This document shows, piece by piece, positions 12,144-23,942 of a stretch of 64,000 nucleotides of DNA (its first letter is position 1; each line of letters starts with the position of its first letter). This stretch comes from Pezicula radicicola. Lineage: Eukaryota > Ascomycota > Leotiomycetes > Helotiales > Dermateaceae. A program made the position numbers and the translations under genes. The notes beneath the pieces were generated by a model. It searched no databases and was not told where the DNA came from. It was given only the letters and a program-made list of their open reading frames with translations. The stretch is from positions 192,130 through 256,129 of the forward strand of contig PDUO01000052.1 of NCBI GenBank assembly GCA_003008705.1, given 5' to 3'.

Positions 12144-12670
12144 CCTTTGCTCAGCTTCCCTCTTCTAAGCTCCTAATGAAGTTAGTTGCACTAATATCTG
12201 TACGGCAGAATGGTTCATCTATGCTTTCGCAAAATGAATGAGCTATCGAGGACTGACATCTTCATTCATGTGGCTTCTGAGGTACGCCCAATGAACCTGC
12301 TCTTGGTTGCATGGGTTTGTGACCATTACACCTATCATAACGGATCCGTCGTCCATTGCATTTCAAGCATGCAGGATGCCTATTCCATGCATCGAACCCA
12401 CGCATAGAGTGATACTATGTACTCGATGGTCAGCCAGCATATTCCAAATGGATGATTGGATTGAAATTGTATCCGTAGAATGTAGCAAGGAATACTCTGC
12501 CACAATCGGCTTACTGGAACAAATCACATGGCATCTGAGCCCCACCACTCTTGGAAACCATAAGCTGGGTGAATAGGTTAAGTTAACTTAATCCGTGTTG
12601 GTTTAGAGTCATTGCGGAAAGCACAAAGTGGATGACCCCGCCAAGCGAAGGCGTTGACCGAATCTCAGCT
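12144..12670. other. intergenic, nothing recognised
   Basis: Several overlapping short frames exist on both strands at 12210-12576, but none shows a domain or consistent codon use. This stretch would hold the promoter of the minus-strand small gene. Confidence 0.35.
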
Positions 12671-13070
12671 AACGAAGTATTAACAGCCTTACGACCACTG
12701 AAGATATATCAGCCAATCGTGCTGCGTTCTAATTAACTATCTTCTGTCATCACTAATCCTTGCTAGAGGATCGCTGGTATAAACAACCTCGTACTTTAAG
12801 ACGAGATATATACAGCTTTCTAAAACCACTGCTCTTCCTATTGTACAAACTACGGCGGAGTGTAATCCCGTCCCTGTCCTAGCCTACACCAATTACAGTA
12901 TAGTTAAGTTGTTCAAATAATCCACACTGTTAATAAAGGGAAGCCGAAGATAGTACTAGAGACCTACGACTACTGTAAACGCGGAGGCCAGAAGTACTTA
13001 TAGTTGAAGGGTAAGTTGGCTAACCTCTCTTAACCGTTCCGGATCAAGGCCTTAGAGTATACCTCTTGCG
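12671..13070 (+). repeat. dispersed repeat copy 1 (RIP-mutated)
   Basis: This segment aligns by eye with 32611-32948: both share CGTGCTGCGTTCT-like and CCGTTCCGGATCAAGGCCTT sequences in the same order. Copy 1 is more AT-rich, and many differences are C to T or G to A relative to copy 2 (for example TAACAGCC against CAGCAGCC). It also carries roughly 60 extra bases. The element type is unknown. Confidence 0.65.
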
Positions 13071-15570
13071 ACAGCTAGTATTGTTTATCTAGAAAGCGCG
13101 GTAGAGCTGTCGCGCGATTTGTGCCGGATATGAGGTATTGGTTTAGGACTATCCGTAGGACTATATTTTGTCCCGCCAGATACTTAGTTTATGAAAATAT
13201 AGTGTTAAAGGTTGAGCATTATATCTAAGATTTAATGTGTAGCAGAGAGGATTTAGGAGCTGTCGGAGAGATAGAATTGTGATTTAAAGGAAAACGCTCG
13301 GAGCTTTGAGTGGTTTGTTGCTTTATTGTAGGTTTGGCTCATAAACTGGTATTCTTAGGAGTATAGTGGAAGACGCCTGTTTGGAATTCTGGCCCCGAGG
13401 TACACCAAAATCTTAGCGTTAAATAAACGGTATATCAACAATCTCAGCTTCGGCCAATGTTCGTTCTTTTTATATAGTTGCTTAATTACGCTTTCTTAGG
13501 GTGCTGCTGATACTGAGTCAACTGCAACCCGCAGGTCCCGAACGATTTTTTGAGAGATGTATTGTAAGGGCTAATGGGGTATAGGTACCGGTTTTGGGAC
13601 CACATACGACTTAGATCCACGAAATATTTGGAAAAAACATCAAAATTGGAGGAGGGTGGGGGACCTCGGAGTATAGTACCCCCTCCCACTATATATCTGT
13701 ATCTACACGATCGTACATCAGGTCCGGAATGCTTCACCCATCTCTCAATCAATTTGGTGTAGTCTAGTCTATGCTGACCATTTTTGGGTGGTATCTTTCC
13801 CTAACTATAGTATTAGACCCGCGCCAATAAGAACCAACTTTCTACTAGTCAATAAGCTGCTGACGCCATATGGTTTCAGGGCCCTATGGTAATCTATGGT
13901 AGGAAATAAAATATATTGGGGAATTCAGATATATCCAAGTAAGATTACCTTATAAAGGACTATTTTTGATAGGTACAGGACAAAGATAGACGTTAAAGAG
14001 GGGAATGGAATTTAGTACAGAGTGACAATTTAGCGTGAAGGCTAGTCACTGAGGCCATATCCCATTTTACTGTGGAAAGTGCTTGGGAAGCCTGAAATTC
14101 CGACTGTTGGAAGTTGGTAGGACTAGGTGAGTATATGTTGGTCCGGGGATGTAAATCAATGAATACCAGCATTTACATAGAGCATATATATTATACCAGC
14201 TTTTTAGTATGAAACTTATATTAAAATAAACCCCCTATTTCTTACCTCTCTTTGAGCAAAAACTTAGAGCCATTCAGCTGAGCTAATGCAAATAGAGAAT
14301 CTTCTGGCCATCCTATATACTCGTCGGGAACTCGGTGATCTTTCACTGAGCCTCGTGTCGCTATCGCCAAAGTTTACATCGGAGTTTGATGGTAACTTAA
14401 CCGTTTCTTCGTCATCTAACCACCATCACGCGGTGCTCTCGCCCTGCACTCTATGTACACCTAGGTACTGCCATCTCGGCTTTGGATCGTATAATGCCTT
14501 TGGCTCATCCTCATGTCGAGACGTATTCTGTACTACTATCCTCCTGGTTGAAGGCTTTGTACTGCTCTTCTGTCAGTGCTACAAAACGTCAGCAAGTCTT
14601 GCACTTTTTACAAGAGAGTTCGCCAGATTCATGCTTGGTTGTATTCACTGTCAGAGTTGCGTTGTGGACAAGTTCCCAGAGTAGCAGTAAAGTTTTATAC
14701 TTATTCTTGATTAGTAACCAGAATGCGATTTCTCATCTTGCAGTTGCTGGATCGTCATGGGAAGATTCTTAATTAATCTGCTAGAGTCTTGGTCTCTCAA
14801 GATCAATGGTATGGCTGTACTGTTGACTTATATCAACTGCTGGTTGGTCGAAGATGGAGGACCGTCTATCGGAGTAGGGAATTTCACTACTTGAAAGTAT
14901 TCTTGTCTAGCTAATCTCGTAACTCTACGGACAATGAATTTGATTTTGAAATAACGCGCTACAATAGATTTATAAATTTACGTGGAATCTAGATTTCAGT
15001 CCTAAGATCCGTGTCCCATGCAGTAACGTTGAAATAGCGGGGTATTTATAGACATTCTGCAATAGAGGTACTTTTAGAATGGTGTCAAAGTCGGTGTGTA
15101 TCTGATCTAAAAGCCAATTAATCATCTAGCGTGTTTTTGAGATTAAAGGTGAGTGAGATATACCGACAAGCGTGGCTGAACGCACGAGATATCTGGTTAC
15201 TCCTCCCTAAACCTCTCTCCTTTACTATCTATCTTATACAAGTAGTGGCATTTGCGCCTCCACCTTCTCTCTAGCAGCCAATGCACTGTAGAACTCAAAA
15301 CCATTACAAAACACAAGCCCAGGGGAATCAGTGCCAGCATAATAAGATTGTAGTTTTTTCCTGACCACAATCCAAAGGCAGTGGCCGCTGCAATATCGAG
15401 TAGAAAGATGTATGTCTATAGCTTAGTGTATATACTTCTTGGAAGTTTGTCTCGCGAGGATTGTTTGGACAAATTACTAGTTTCGGAGCTAGTTGTACAG
15501 TAATACCTAAGGCACTAAGGTTACAAAATATACCCAAGGCAATTTTAACCTCAGGCAAAATAGAAATGAG
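13071..15570. other. intergenic, no supported gene
   Basis: Composition is mixed with mild AT enrichment. Plus-strand frames at 14286-14772 are open for 96-132 codons but overlap each other and show no domain. A CCATTTTTGG-type core near 13780 resembles the core of the transposon-end repeat described at 18483. Confidence 0.35.
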
Positions 15571-15650
15571 CCTTGCAAGACAACTAATATAGGCTTTAAA
15601 ATGGACCTTGCAATACAACTAATATAGGCTTTGAAATGGGCCTTGCAATA
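15571..15650 (+). repeat. 35-bp tandem repeat, 2.3 copies
   Basis: Units begin at 15571, 15606 and 15641, each starting CCTTGCAA. Units one and two differ by only a few bases and include ACAACTAATATAGGCTTT. Probably a simple slippage duplication with no coding role. Confidence 0.75.
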
Positions 15651-15720
15651 TTGGCGGGCAGGTAGGATATATGGGACCAACAGTAACCAAGCTGTTCACC
15701 CGTCCAAGCATACATAGCCT

Positions 15721-16010
15721 CTGTTGGAAACAATCGTCTTAGTCTCATTACACCTTCCGTTTTGGATTTATAAATACCAATCTATAAGAGAGGTGTATCG
15801 GAGGATGTATAGCTACCTATCAGAGGCTAGGTCGGTTGGCTTTGAATAACAATTGTATTGGACAGAGGAAGGTATCTAGGAACAGTTGGTTCCTATATAA
15901 GCGGAGGGAGGGAGATATATAACACGAATCTCTATACACTTGCCTCAACAAGGGATACTATACGTTCCTACGACCTGGTCAACGGAAGCGAAGAGAATCA
16001 CAACCCTACA
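15721..16010 (+). repeat. possible solo LTR
   Basis: The segment starts TGTTGGAAAC and ends CCCTACA, giving TGT..ACA ends. It contains a TATA-like TATATAAGCGGAGG near 15894, followed by a stretch typical of a transcribed R/U5 region. No second copy, primer-binding site or target duplication was found in the window, so this is only a candidate LTR of a retrotransposon. Confidence 0.25.
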
Positions 16011-18482
16011 ACTTAGAGTAACCTACTTCACGGCTGGCCCCAGGATCTATAAATATACCTTCTCCCTAATAGTTACCTATATATTAAACGTATAACCCTC
16101 TCCTTATACTTCTATCATCTTATACTATACACCATTCATTACTAACCTCTTCCTAAACTTTAGTATATAAGAGATATCGAATACTTTACCGTCTATTCCC
16201 ATCACTAGATATATTAGTAGGTATTAAGTTTCCGTATAGATATAGTATAGACCTAAAAGAAGTTACTCTTAATTATTACCTATAAAACTTATCTAAAATT
16301 CGTAGCCTCGACTTACTAATATCATCAATCACCTTTTCGGTTACCGATCCCTTCTTAGGTAGTCTTAATTCTCTATCGCTATCTTACTAATCCCTACAGT
16401 AAAACTTCTATAACAATACTCTTTTAAAATATATTTAACGTAAAATACTATCTCGGACATTTATAATCTTCTTTACTCTACGGAATTGTAAACTCACTTA
16501 GGGTATTTTCGTAGTCTGTCGTAGACATAAGTAAGTCTAGTATATAATCCAGGATTAGACAATTAGTAATAGATAAACATCCGCAGTTTAGATACAGGAT
16601 ATTATATATATTAGTCGGTGTATAGAGAGTAAAGATTACACTAGGTAGATACTTCCAGAGTTTAGGCTTTAAGAAAAGATTAGTATACACATTGATCCGG
16701 ATTTTTGGAGGAAGATGCTCAGGATGTTATACTATCAAAAGTACCAAAATTACCAAACCCCCCCCGCACTCGCTACTCGTACTATTTAACTTATAATTAG
16801 ATAGATTATAACTACGGAATTACGAAAAGTGATTAGTTTCCTTAAGTAGATAGAAGTTATATTATTACTATACCTATAAGAAATAGAAATACTCTAGATT
16901 TCCTTAGCTACATTAACGGATTATCTTAAAACCAATCTCGGCTGTTATTATTTCTACTACTCCTAATAAAAGGATAAAATCAAGACTACTTAGGGTAATA
17001 ATAGTTAGAGGTAGAGAATCTTATATTATATTATTAGGAGAAAGATAAATAATAAGATATATATATATCTATAAAGACAAAAATATATAGTTCAAACTTA
17101 TATAGTCTAACTAGCCTGTCGAGCCTTAGTGGATTAAGTAGATTAACTAGATAAAGTACTATTAGAGAGTAGATTTCAGATTCCTATTTACTATTTATAA
17201 TTCGCTTAAGTGTACGCCTATAGAGTTACTAGTACTCGATCTAAGAATATAAGGAAGCCTATAGGTGAGATTTATACTAATTTTAAGTCTAATTCATACT
17301 TCAACTATATAAGTAGGATATATATTATAACTATAATTTTCGTAGGAAGTATTATCTTTTAGTATTGTTTATATAGTATTATATCTATAGTAATACTAAA
17401 ATATATTCTAGAGAAGTTGTTAGGACAACCTAATAGACGGCTTAGTAAATGGAGCTACTGTATCAAGTACAGCTTATTTTAGAATTATTGATCCTTTATT
17501 AAGATATAGGCTACCTACGTATTTAATAATTAGAGTATAAATTAAGGCTCTTGCGGACTCAGATCGATACTATATTACAACCTCGTATTATCACTAATAG
17601 AACTAGTCATCGACAATAATCAAATCCTAATAGTATATTAGTAAAGTCTGAATATTTAAGGTATATTAAGTATAATTTAAATTAATATTCTATATAATAT
17701 CTACTAGAGGGTTACTTTAGAACTCTATAGCTAAGATATAGTCATTAGTACAAGAAAGATTCTAGCTAGCGATATAAATATAACTATACCTATATAACGA
17801 AAACTAAGGAGTAGGTTTATCTTAGATAGCTAAAATTTAACTAGTCTATAAAATAGCTTAGACAAGATCGTCGAGGATGAAGGGGAGGATAAAAGAGATA
17901 AAGAAGATTATATTAATAATAATAGTAGTAAGGAATAGAAGGAGGAGGAGGAGGAGGAGAAGGAGGATAGTAATAAAGAGGATAAGACTAAGAATAGAGA
18001 TAATAAATATAAAGAAGACTTTATAGATAATAAGACCGAAGATAATAAAGATAGTTAAGTAATATTCCTACTATCTAGTCTCAACTCTAATAGAGATTTA
18101 AATAAAGAGGAAGAGGGATCTAGAAATAAAGATAAAACTCTTAGCTTAGTAGATAAACTAGAAAATCTTAGGATAAGATCTAATAAGTTAAATAATTAAT
18201 ACAGGGATATTTCCCTACTAATAAAGACTTAAGTTAGTATATCTATAGAGCCAATATCTGATTAAGGTAATAATATTATCTTACCTCCCTCCTAGAGTCG
18301 CTTATTAGAACCTTCTTCTCTTCTTTCTTTAACCTTACGATACATCGATTTATAGTAGCTCATCAGTCCTACTAATAGCTTTCAGATACACTATATCATA
18401 TACAGTAACTTGATGAGAGAATCTATCGTCTCAAGTAATTTAATGTATATATACTATATATATAGCACGAAGTCCGCTGCTA
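16011..18482. other. AT-rich degraded block with a GGA-rich low-complexity stretch
   Basis: AT-rich sequence with no usable frame. A purine-rich tract at about 17935-17970 (repeated GGA) sits in a stretch that reads in one frame as Glu/Lys/Asp-rich protein with stops, so a RIP-damaged acidic coding region probably existed here. No family can be assigned. Confidence 0.4.
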
Positions 18483-18566
18483 CAGTTACTTGCAGAATCG
18501 GTTTCGTCCTTTTCTCACTTAGAAAATTTATGAGCACAGACCACCTCAGCCATTTTTGGCGCTGAC
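18483..18566 (+). repeat. transposon-end-like repeat, copy A
   Basis: It begins CAGTTACTTGCAGAATCGG directly after a TA dinucleotide and ends CAGCCATTTTTGGCGCTGAC. The same 80-odd bases occur inverted at 22632-22714 and, more diverged, at 41179-41260. The TA flank plus CAGT start is the usual look of Tc1/mariner-type inverted termini. It may be the left end of an element or a MITE. Confidence 0.65.
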
Positions 18567-18927
18567 ACCTTGCGTGCAAGGTCCACCCGTGGGGCTGTCT
18601 TTTTCTTTGGCTGACCCTGTATTCGTGGCTACAATACATTACCATTGAATACAGTATTTTCGAGTTGAAATCATTAAAATCAGCGGTAAGGTCAATCCTT
18701 GTGGTATTGTATATATGTACTTTCGTACCATCTATTGGTCTTACTTTCAACAAACCGTAGCTTTTCGACATGCTGTGGAGGCTGTGTTATCTGCTGCGCC
18801 ACCCTTGTCGGTGAGGGACCTTTGGTGAGTTAGGTGAGCAAGTCGTTACAAATGAGCAGTCTCATCTCATCTGCTCGGACAAGATAACCAACATCTGCAC
18901 CCCAACAACGAAACATCATACTCAATA

Positions 18928-21210
18928 ATGGAGTCTCTCTGTTCGTTCTGCGATCAAATCCGATTCTCCGCCCTCGGCTTCCATGGGCCAATGTTCCATC
19001 CCAACTCGCCTATTGACTCCGATGACTCGCAACAATACCCCGGCGAACCCTGGCAAAAGGCACGAACAACACCTCTCTCTACTGTTCTGGATCGTCAGGA
19101 AACATGTCACTGCTGTCACAGTATCGTACAATTGCTCGAGGATCGACTGAAAGACCAAGACACTATTCCGAAATCGTTGCCCGAGCTAGGAGCTGCAGAT
19201 GCGAAGCTTGTAGTGGGTTATCGAAACGAGCCAGCTTTACGTCCTAATCTCCCTGGGGGAGAATTGACACGTCTGGAAATTGGGTTGAAACTACCAAAAC
19301 CCATCGTGGAGGTTCTGAGGACAAAATTTGCAGTGAATTCGCATTTAGACCATTTGGGTCCCAATATTTTTATTGTTTTGCAGAGTGCGGATAATGGCGG
19401 GGAGACGATAGAGGACTCAATGACGTATCGTGAGGATTTTGAAAGTTGGGATGGCGGGGAAGAGTTTGGAATTGGGCTTGCTACGAAGTTGTTCGGCGAG
19501 GGAAGGTTAAGGCCTCGTGTGTTTAATGCCCAAGTGGGGCGCCACTGGAGATAATTTTGTGAGGAGAAGCATGAGGTACACCGGAGTAGCCCTTGTTGGA
19601 AGAAGCAAAAGACAAGTTTCGTGGACAGGGTTTCGGGGTTGGGACCCAATGATGTTGAACGAATTTTGGGAATGAGAGTCATTGATGTGCAAAAGAAGTG
19701 CATAATTGATTACGATTCGGATTGGATGGGACCATATTTCGCTTTGAGTTACGTTTGGGGAACTCGTCCTTTCCTGACATTGAATAAGGCAAACGAAGCA
19801 GACTTGAGGAAGGAAGGCTCGCTTTCTCAGGAGTTGCTTCCAGATACCATCGCTGACGCGATGAAGGTTGTGGACAATATGGAAGAGGATTATCTTTGGG
19901 TGGACAGTCTGTGTATTCTCCAAGACGATGACGCCGATAAGAAGCGCTTTATCAATCGCATGGGAACCATCTACCGTGAGGCAGATATGACAATCATAGC
20001 GCTCTGCGGCGAAGATGCCTATGCTGGTCTACCCGGAGTCCGAGAAGATAGGCCACGGATCCGTCAACAAGAGACTGAAATCAAAGGGATCTCAATGCTC
20101 CCCGCAATGATGCCAACAGGCTGGGCCGAAGCATACAAACTCGGAGAGACTAGATGGACTACTCGAGCGTGGACGCATCAGGAGACATTACTTTCCCGCC
20201 GTCGACTTATTTTTGGGAGAGAACAAGTCTATTTCATCTGTGGTCAATCCATCTTATGCGAGGATGTTGTCGGGCCTGACTTCTCACCCTTCATAGACAC
20301 ATTGGCGAGGCTCCAACTCTTTGATACAACTTTGATCCGATCGTACAACGACAGTTTACAGACACGCTTCCATCATATCCTTACTGCGTACACGAAGAGA
20401 CAACCAACGCAAAGAAAAGATAGGCTGAATGGAATTTCGGGCATCCTTGAGGAAGTGTCGAAGATTGGTGGGCCATTTTTCCAAGGGATTCCACTGTCCT
20501 GTTTCAGCAACGCCATTCTATGGGATAGAGATTTTCTTTGGTCCGGATTCCCGCAAGTCATAGATGAGAGAAGTTGTCAGGAAGAGAGGGGGCTCCGGGT
20601 TCCAGGTTTGCCAAGCTGGTCGTGGGTTGGATGGATGGGGGAGATCCGCTTTGCGAAGGACTTTGATGATCTGCCGGCGGATGGGCGACTGAGGTTCTAC
20701 GGGTTTATTCCTGATGGAGGGCTTATAGAACTAGAGACCCCCGAACATAAGCATGCAGAGACAGAACCCTGGGGATCATTTTCAGGGGGTACGGGGCGGT
20801 CACGGGCTTGTTTACCAAAGGAGTTCTGGGACTCTGAGCGCACTGAGGTGAAGCTGGAAGATCTGTCTTCTTTGGTCCCTGAAACGCCGCTCCTTTGCTT
20901 CTGGACAAGCACCGCGACCATCGAACTCCAAGCTATAGGGAAGGGAAATTGTTTCAAGACAAGGACAGGGAAGACTGTCAGTCTCGGATTCCGGGTTTTC
21001 GTGCCGTCTGGAGAAGTAAAGAAGCTCGAGTTGATCGTGCTAGGCGACCAGTCTTATATTCAGATCGATGGCACGCCAGCTGTTGCTGTTATTGCGATCA
21101 GGTGGGAGTGCGGCATTGCGTATAGAGAACCTTTTGGGTTGGAAACAATCGCATATCGCGATTGGGAAGAAATTGAGGGTGGGTGTTGGAAGAGAATCGT
21201 TATGGGGTAG
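18928..21210 (+). pseudogene. HET-domain (heterokaryon incompatibility) gene with one in-frame stop
   Basis: HET proteins trigger incompatibility cell death in filamentous ascomycetes. From the ATG at 18928 one frame runs 760 codons, broken only by TAA at 19552-19554. The N-terminal part has CxxC pairs (SLCSFCDQIR, CHCCHS). After the stop the HET blocks follow: YFALSYVWGTRPFLTL, then DYLWVDSLCILQDD, YREADMTIIAL, and TRAWTHQETLLSRRRLIFG. The reading frame on both sides of the stop behaves as one protein (a FCEEKHE-type stretch before the HET domain is usual), so a CAA to TAA change, the favourite RIP context, is the simplest explanation. No good intron signals surround the stop. The gene is otherwise undamaged. 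It could be an allele knocked out by RIP, or produce a short 208-aa product. Confidence 0.85.
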
Positions 21211-22631
21211 GGCAAAAGAAGAACGGGGATTCATCCGCGCTTCGAAGTAGAATAATGATAACAGATATATTAACCAAACCTTTCTCATGATGTACACCCG
21301 ACAACCAGTCAGATGGGAGAATATTACCACTGCCGCGGATGTCCTTACAAATGTGCCAGTTGAGAGCGAGAAAGTTGTTGAGAGGTTTAATAAGTATACC
21401 CACAGTCTCCAGACATGCTAAAAGGATATTGGAGCGGAAAATAAGCCCGCTGGAGGTTCAGATCTGGCAAATGGCAACACACCAGTTCACAGTCTTCTAC
21501 TGTTCCCCGCCCATGGAGCTCTTTAAAGAAATCTTGTAGAGTCTGCTTCGCGATCAGAAAATTCGGTCGTCACGAATGAAATAACCTACTTTTGACTTGA
21601 TATCGTTGGTGAGAGCATAGTCAATGCATTAATGATGGGTTCTTTAGCATGTCTCTTTCGACCCGCAACCTTAGTAGAATTGTGGCTGAATCCGATCGAA
21701 AGGAGTTGCTAATTGAAAACTCAAGTGATAAAAGAGGAGTGAGAAGGTTTAATAGATGAGAGTTTAAGTCCACCGCTGGACTTTAACTTTTGGGGGTTTA
21801 TATTGACCGCGAACGGGCCGCTAGAAATGGTGCAACCAGTCTAACCACCACCAGCCACTAGTCAGCATTCTACTAAGAATTATCCATCTAGCATTCCCAC
21901 CATGTACAGAGGCGTGCGAGTATACTAAGGAGACGTGAGTTCGTCCTATATATAAAGACTCGTACGCATCGACAGGAATGCAATGCCTCCTAAGAGATAG
22001 CACTCAGCTGAAATCCAAAAGCATCATATAATGGTTCCCCGAGTTTTCGGCAGCTTGCCAGTCGTCGACACTTTCAACGACCTCTAAGTCAAAGAAGCCT
22101 GTACTCTATTCATGGGCTATCAGGAGTTTGGGTGGGTTAGGGTTAAGGACAACAGTGATTCAGAGGAGAGCTTTGCGTGCAAATTCTAACACGATATCTG
22201 TATTTCACTCTTGCTCTGAGACAGTGTGCTTAGGCTCCCAGCAACTTATTTGTGGTGCTGCCGCAGATCTCGTGGCCGCGCTTGGTACTCAATTGTTCTA
22301 CTCAACTAGCTCAGCTGTCCTCTGCCAAAGGCTTCCTCCCATCTGCGCTGAGTGCATCAGACCGAGCCTTCTAGGTCAGTATGATTGTAAGTTGTTGATT
22401 TCAGCACGGAGAGCGATCTCAACTTTGGGCGTAGCAGCTCGTTTACATGCACTAGCGACTGGTATGGGTAATCTTAGCAGCTTTGAGCTGACCGATAAGA
22501 GTCAAGTCTGCGATGACAATCGCAGGGAAGCGCTGCGGCTCTGGTCATGTTGTTACATAGCCAAAGGCGGTTGCCGTCAAAACTGGCAACAGGGCAGGAA
22601 CAGCCGCCTTATCTGGTGACCTGGTAGTGTC
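21211..22631. other. intergenic between HET gene and repeat copy B
   Basis: There is a 163-codon plus-strand frame at 22128-22619 without any recognised domain. I do not trust it as a gene. No other feature is supported. Confidence 0.35.
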
Positions 22632-22714
22632 GTCAGCGCCAAAAATGGCTGACGTGGTCTGTGCTCAGTTATTTTCTAGGCGAAACAAGACGAAACCGAT
22701 TTTGCAACTTACTG
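22632..22714 (-). repeat. transposon-end-like repeat, copy B (inverted)
   Basis: This is the reverse complement of copy A with high identity, including the palindromic-looking GTCAGC..GCTGAC part and the CAGT terminus followed by TA. Copies A and B therefore face each other at a distance of 4232 bp and enclose the HET gene. Confidence 0.7.
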
Positions 22715-23942
22715 TAATACAGAAAGCAAATTTGAAAACCGTTTGAATGGTGGGCATGATCTTGCAGCTGTACCACGGCAGGCTGAACCCGCCTACTTAG
22801 CAGCCATACGCCACTTCCGCTCACTAAAGGAGCACGGCAGAAAGCAGGAACGAAATTTGAAGAACAATGAAGAAAAGAAGTACTACAGGAATATTTCCTA
22901 TTTAATATTTCTGACTTCCTAAAACACTAAGAACCTTTATAAAAAGGCTATTAACTACAACTAAATCTGACTTAGAGTTCATAAGTGGTTATATTCTTTT
23001 GATATACGTTATTCAAGATTTATAAAGAAGAATAAGAGTCCTCCGTCGCGGCGAGCTACTCTAATATATAGAGCTTCACCATAAAACTAATTCCACAGCT
23101 TTTATTGGCTCTCCTAGCAGAGTTCCGCTAACTATCTATCTTCCCTTAATACTAAGCCCGAATAGTATATAGATATATATTTATAGCCTATCTAATAGAT
23201 TATAAAAGTAGGTATTGTATATAACTCTTCTAGAACAAAGTCTTAGAGGAAGGTAATTAACTTTGTTAGTCATCTAGTACCACCTACAATGATATTCTTC
23301 TACGGTAGTATCTACTAGGGGCTTAATAGAATGCCGTTGCTTGACCAGCGGGAGACTGCGCAAGAGAGAGAGACTGCGCAAGAGAGAGAGACTACGCGAG
23401 AGAGACAGACTAGTAGGGGGAAGAGAAGAGAAGAGAAGAGAAGAGTGACTCGGCGGACGGAGGAGACTGACGCCAGGAAGGATGTATGTTCAAGTGCGGT
23501 TGGTTTGGCGGGGTATCGATAAGATAGCGCGTCACATCGTCACGTGTTGCCGTGTGACGGTCATTTCGGTGACCGGCAGGAATGTATTCCCTCACTAATA
23601 CCTCCTCCAATTAAGTGATCAAGGACCCTGGTCAGTGGCGGTATAGTTATAGTAACCTCGGCAAAATTCTAATAGAATTTGTGGCTGCCGAATGTATAGC
23701 TACAACGTTGATTAAGAGAGCGAAAAGTGGCCCTGGAAGTGCTTCAGCGCGACAAACTTCCGACTATTCATTTCCGGCTTTCACTTCTTCTCTCTTTGCG
23801 CTTTACAGAGTAAACTTCGACATTTTCCGATGTACCTCGCTCCTAGGTCTAGCCGTGTTGGCTCACCATTGTTTTTAGTCATCTCCCGCCATCACTGCTG
23901 GTGCGTAGGGAACTAATATACTACAGCGATCCACTCATTGCG
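22715..23942. other. intergenic, downstream of the second HET gene
   Basis: AT-rich patches alternate with simple repeats. No gene is supported. A short plus frame near 23615 (GQWRYSYSNLG) recalls the beta-lactamase YSN motif but has no further support. Confidence 0.35.
23353..23444 (+). repeat. simple tandem repeats (18-bp and 5-bp units)
   Basis: Three 18-bp units of the type GACTGCGCAAGAGAGAGA begin at 23353, 23371 and 23389. From about 23419 an AAGAG pentamer is repeated about five times. Both are purine-rich microsatellite-like tracts. Confidence 0.8.

Noticed and set aside
14286..14772. Two overlapping plus frames of 96-132 codons
   Set aside because: They overlap in different frames, have Ser/Cys-rich random-looking sequence and no motif.
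19218..19923. Long minus-strand frames opposite the HET gene
   Set aside because: They are antisense to a well-supported HET coding region and have no domain or splice logic of their own.
22128..22619. 163-codon plus frame between the HET gene and repeat B; also a TTAGGG-like pair at its start
   Set aside because: No recognised domain and unconvincing composition. One and a half telomere-like units are not enough for an interstitial telomere.
23615..23878. Plus frame with YSYSNLG, resembling a class C beta-lactamase YSN motif
   Set aside because: No SxxK or KTG motif is nearby, the frame is only 87 codons, and flanks are non-coding.
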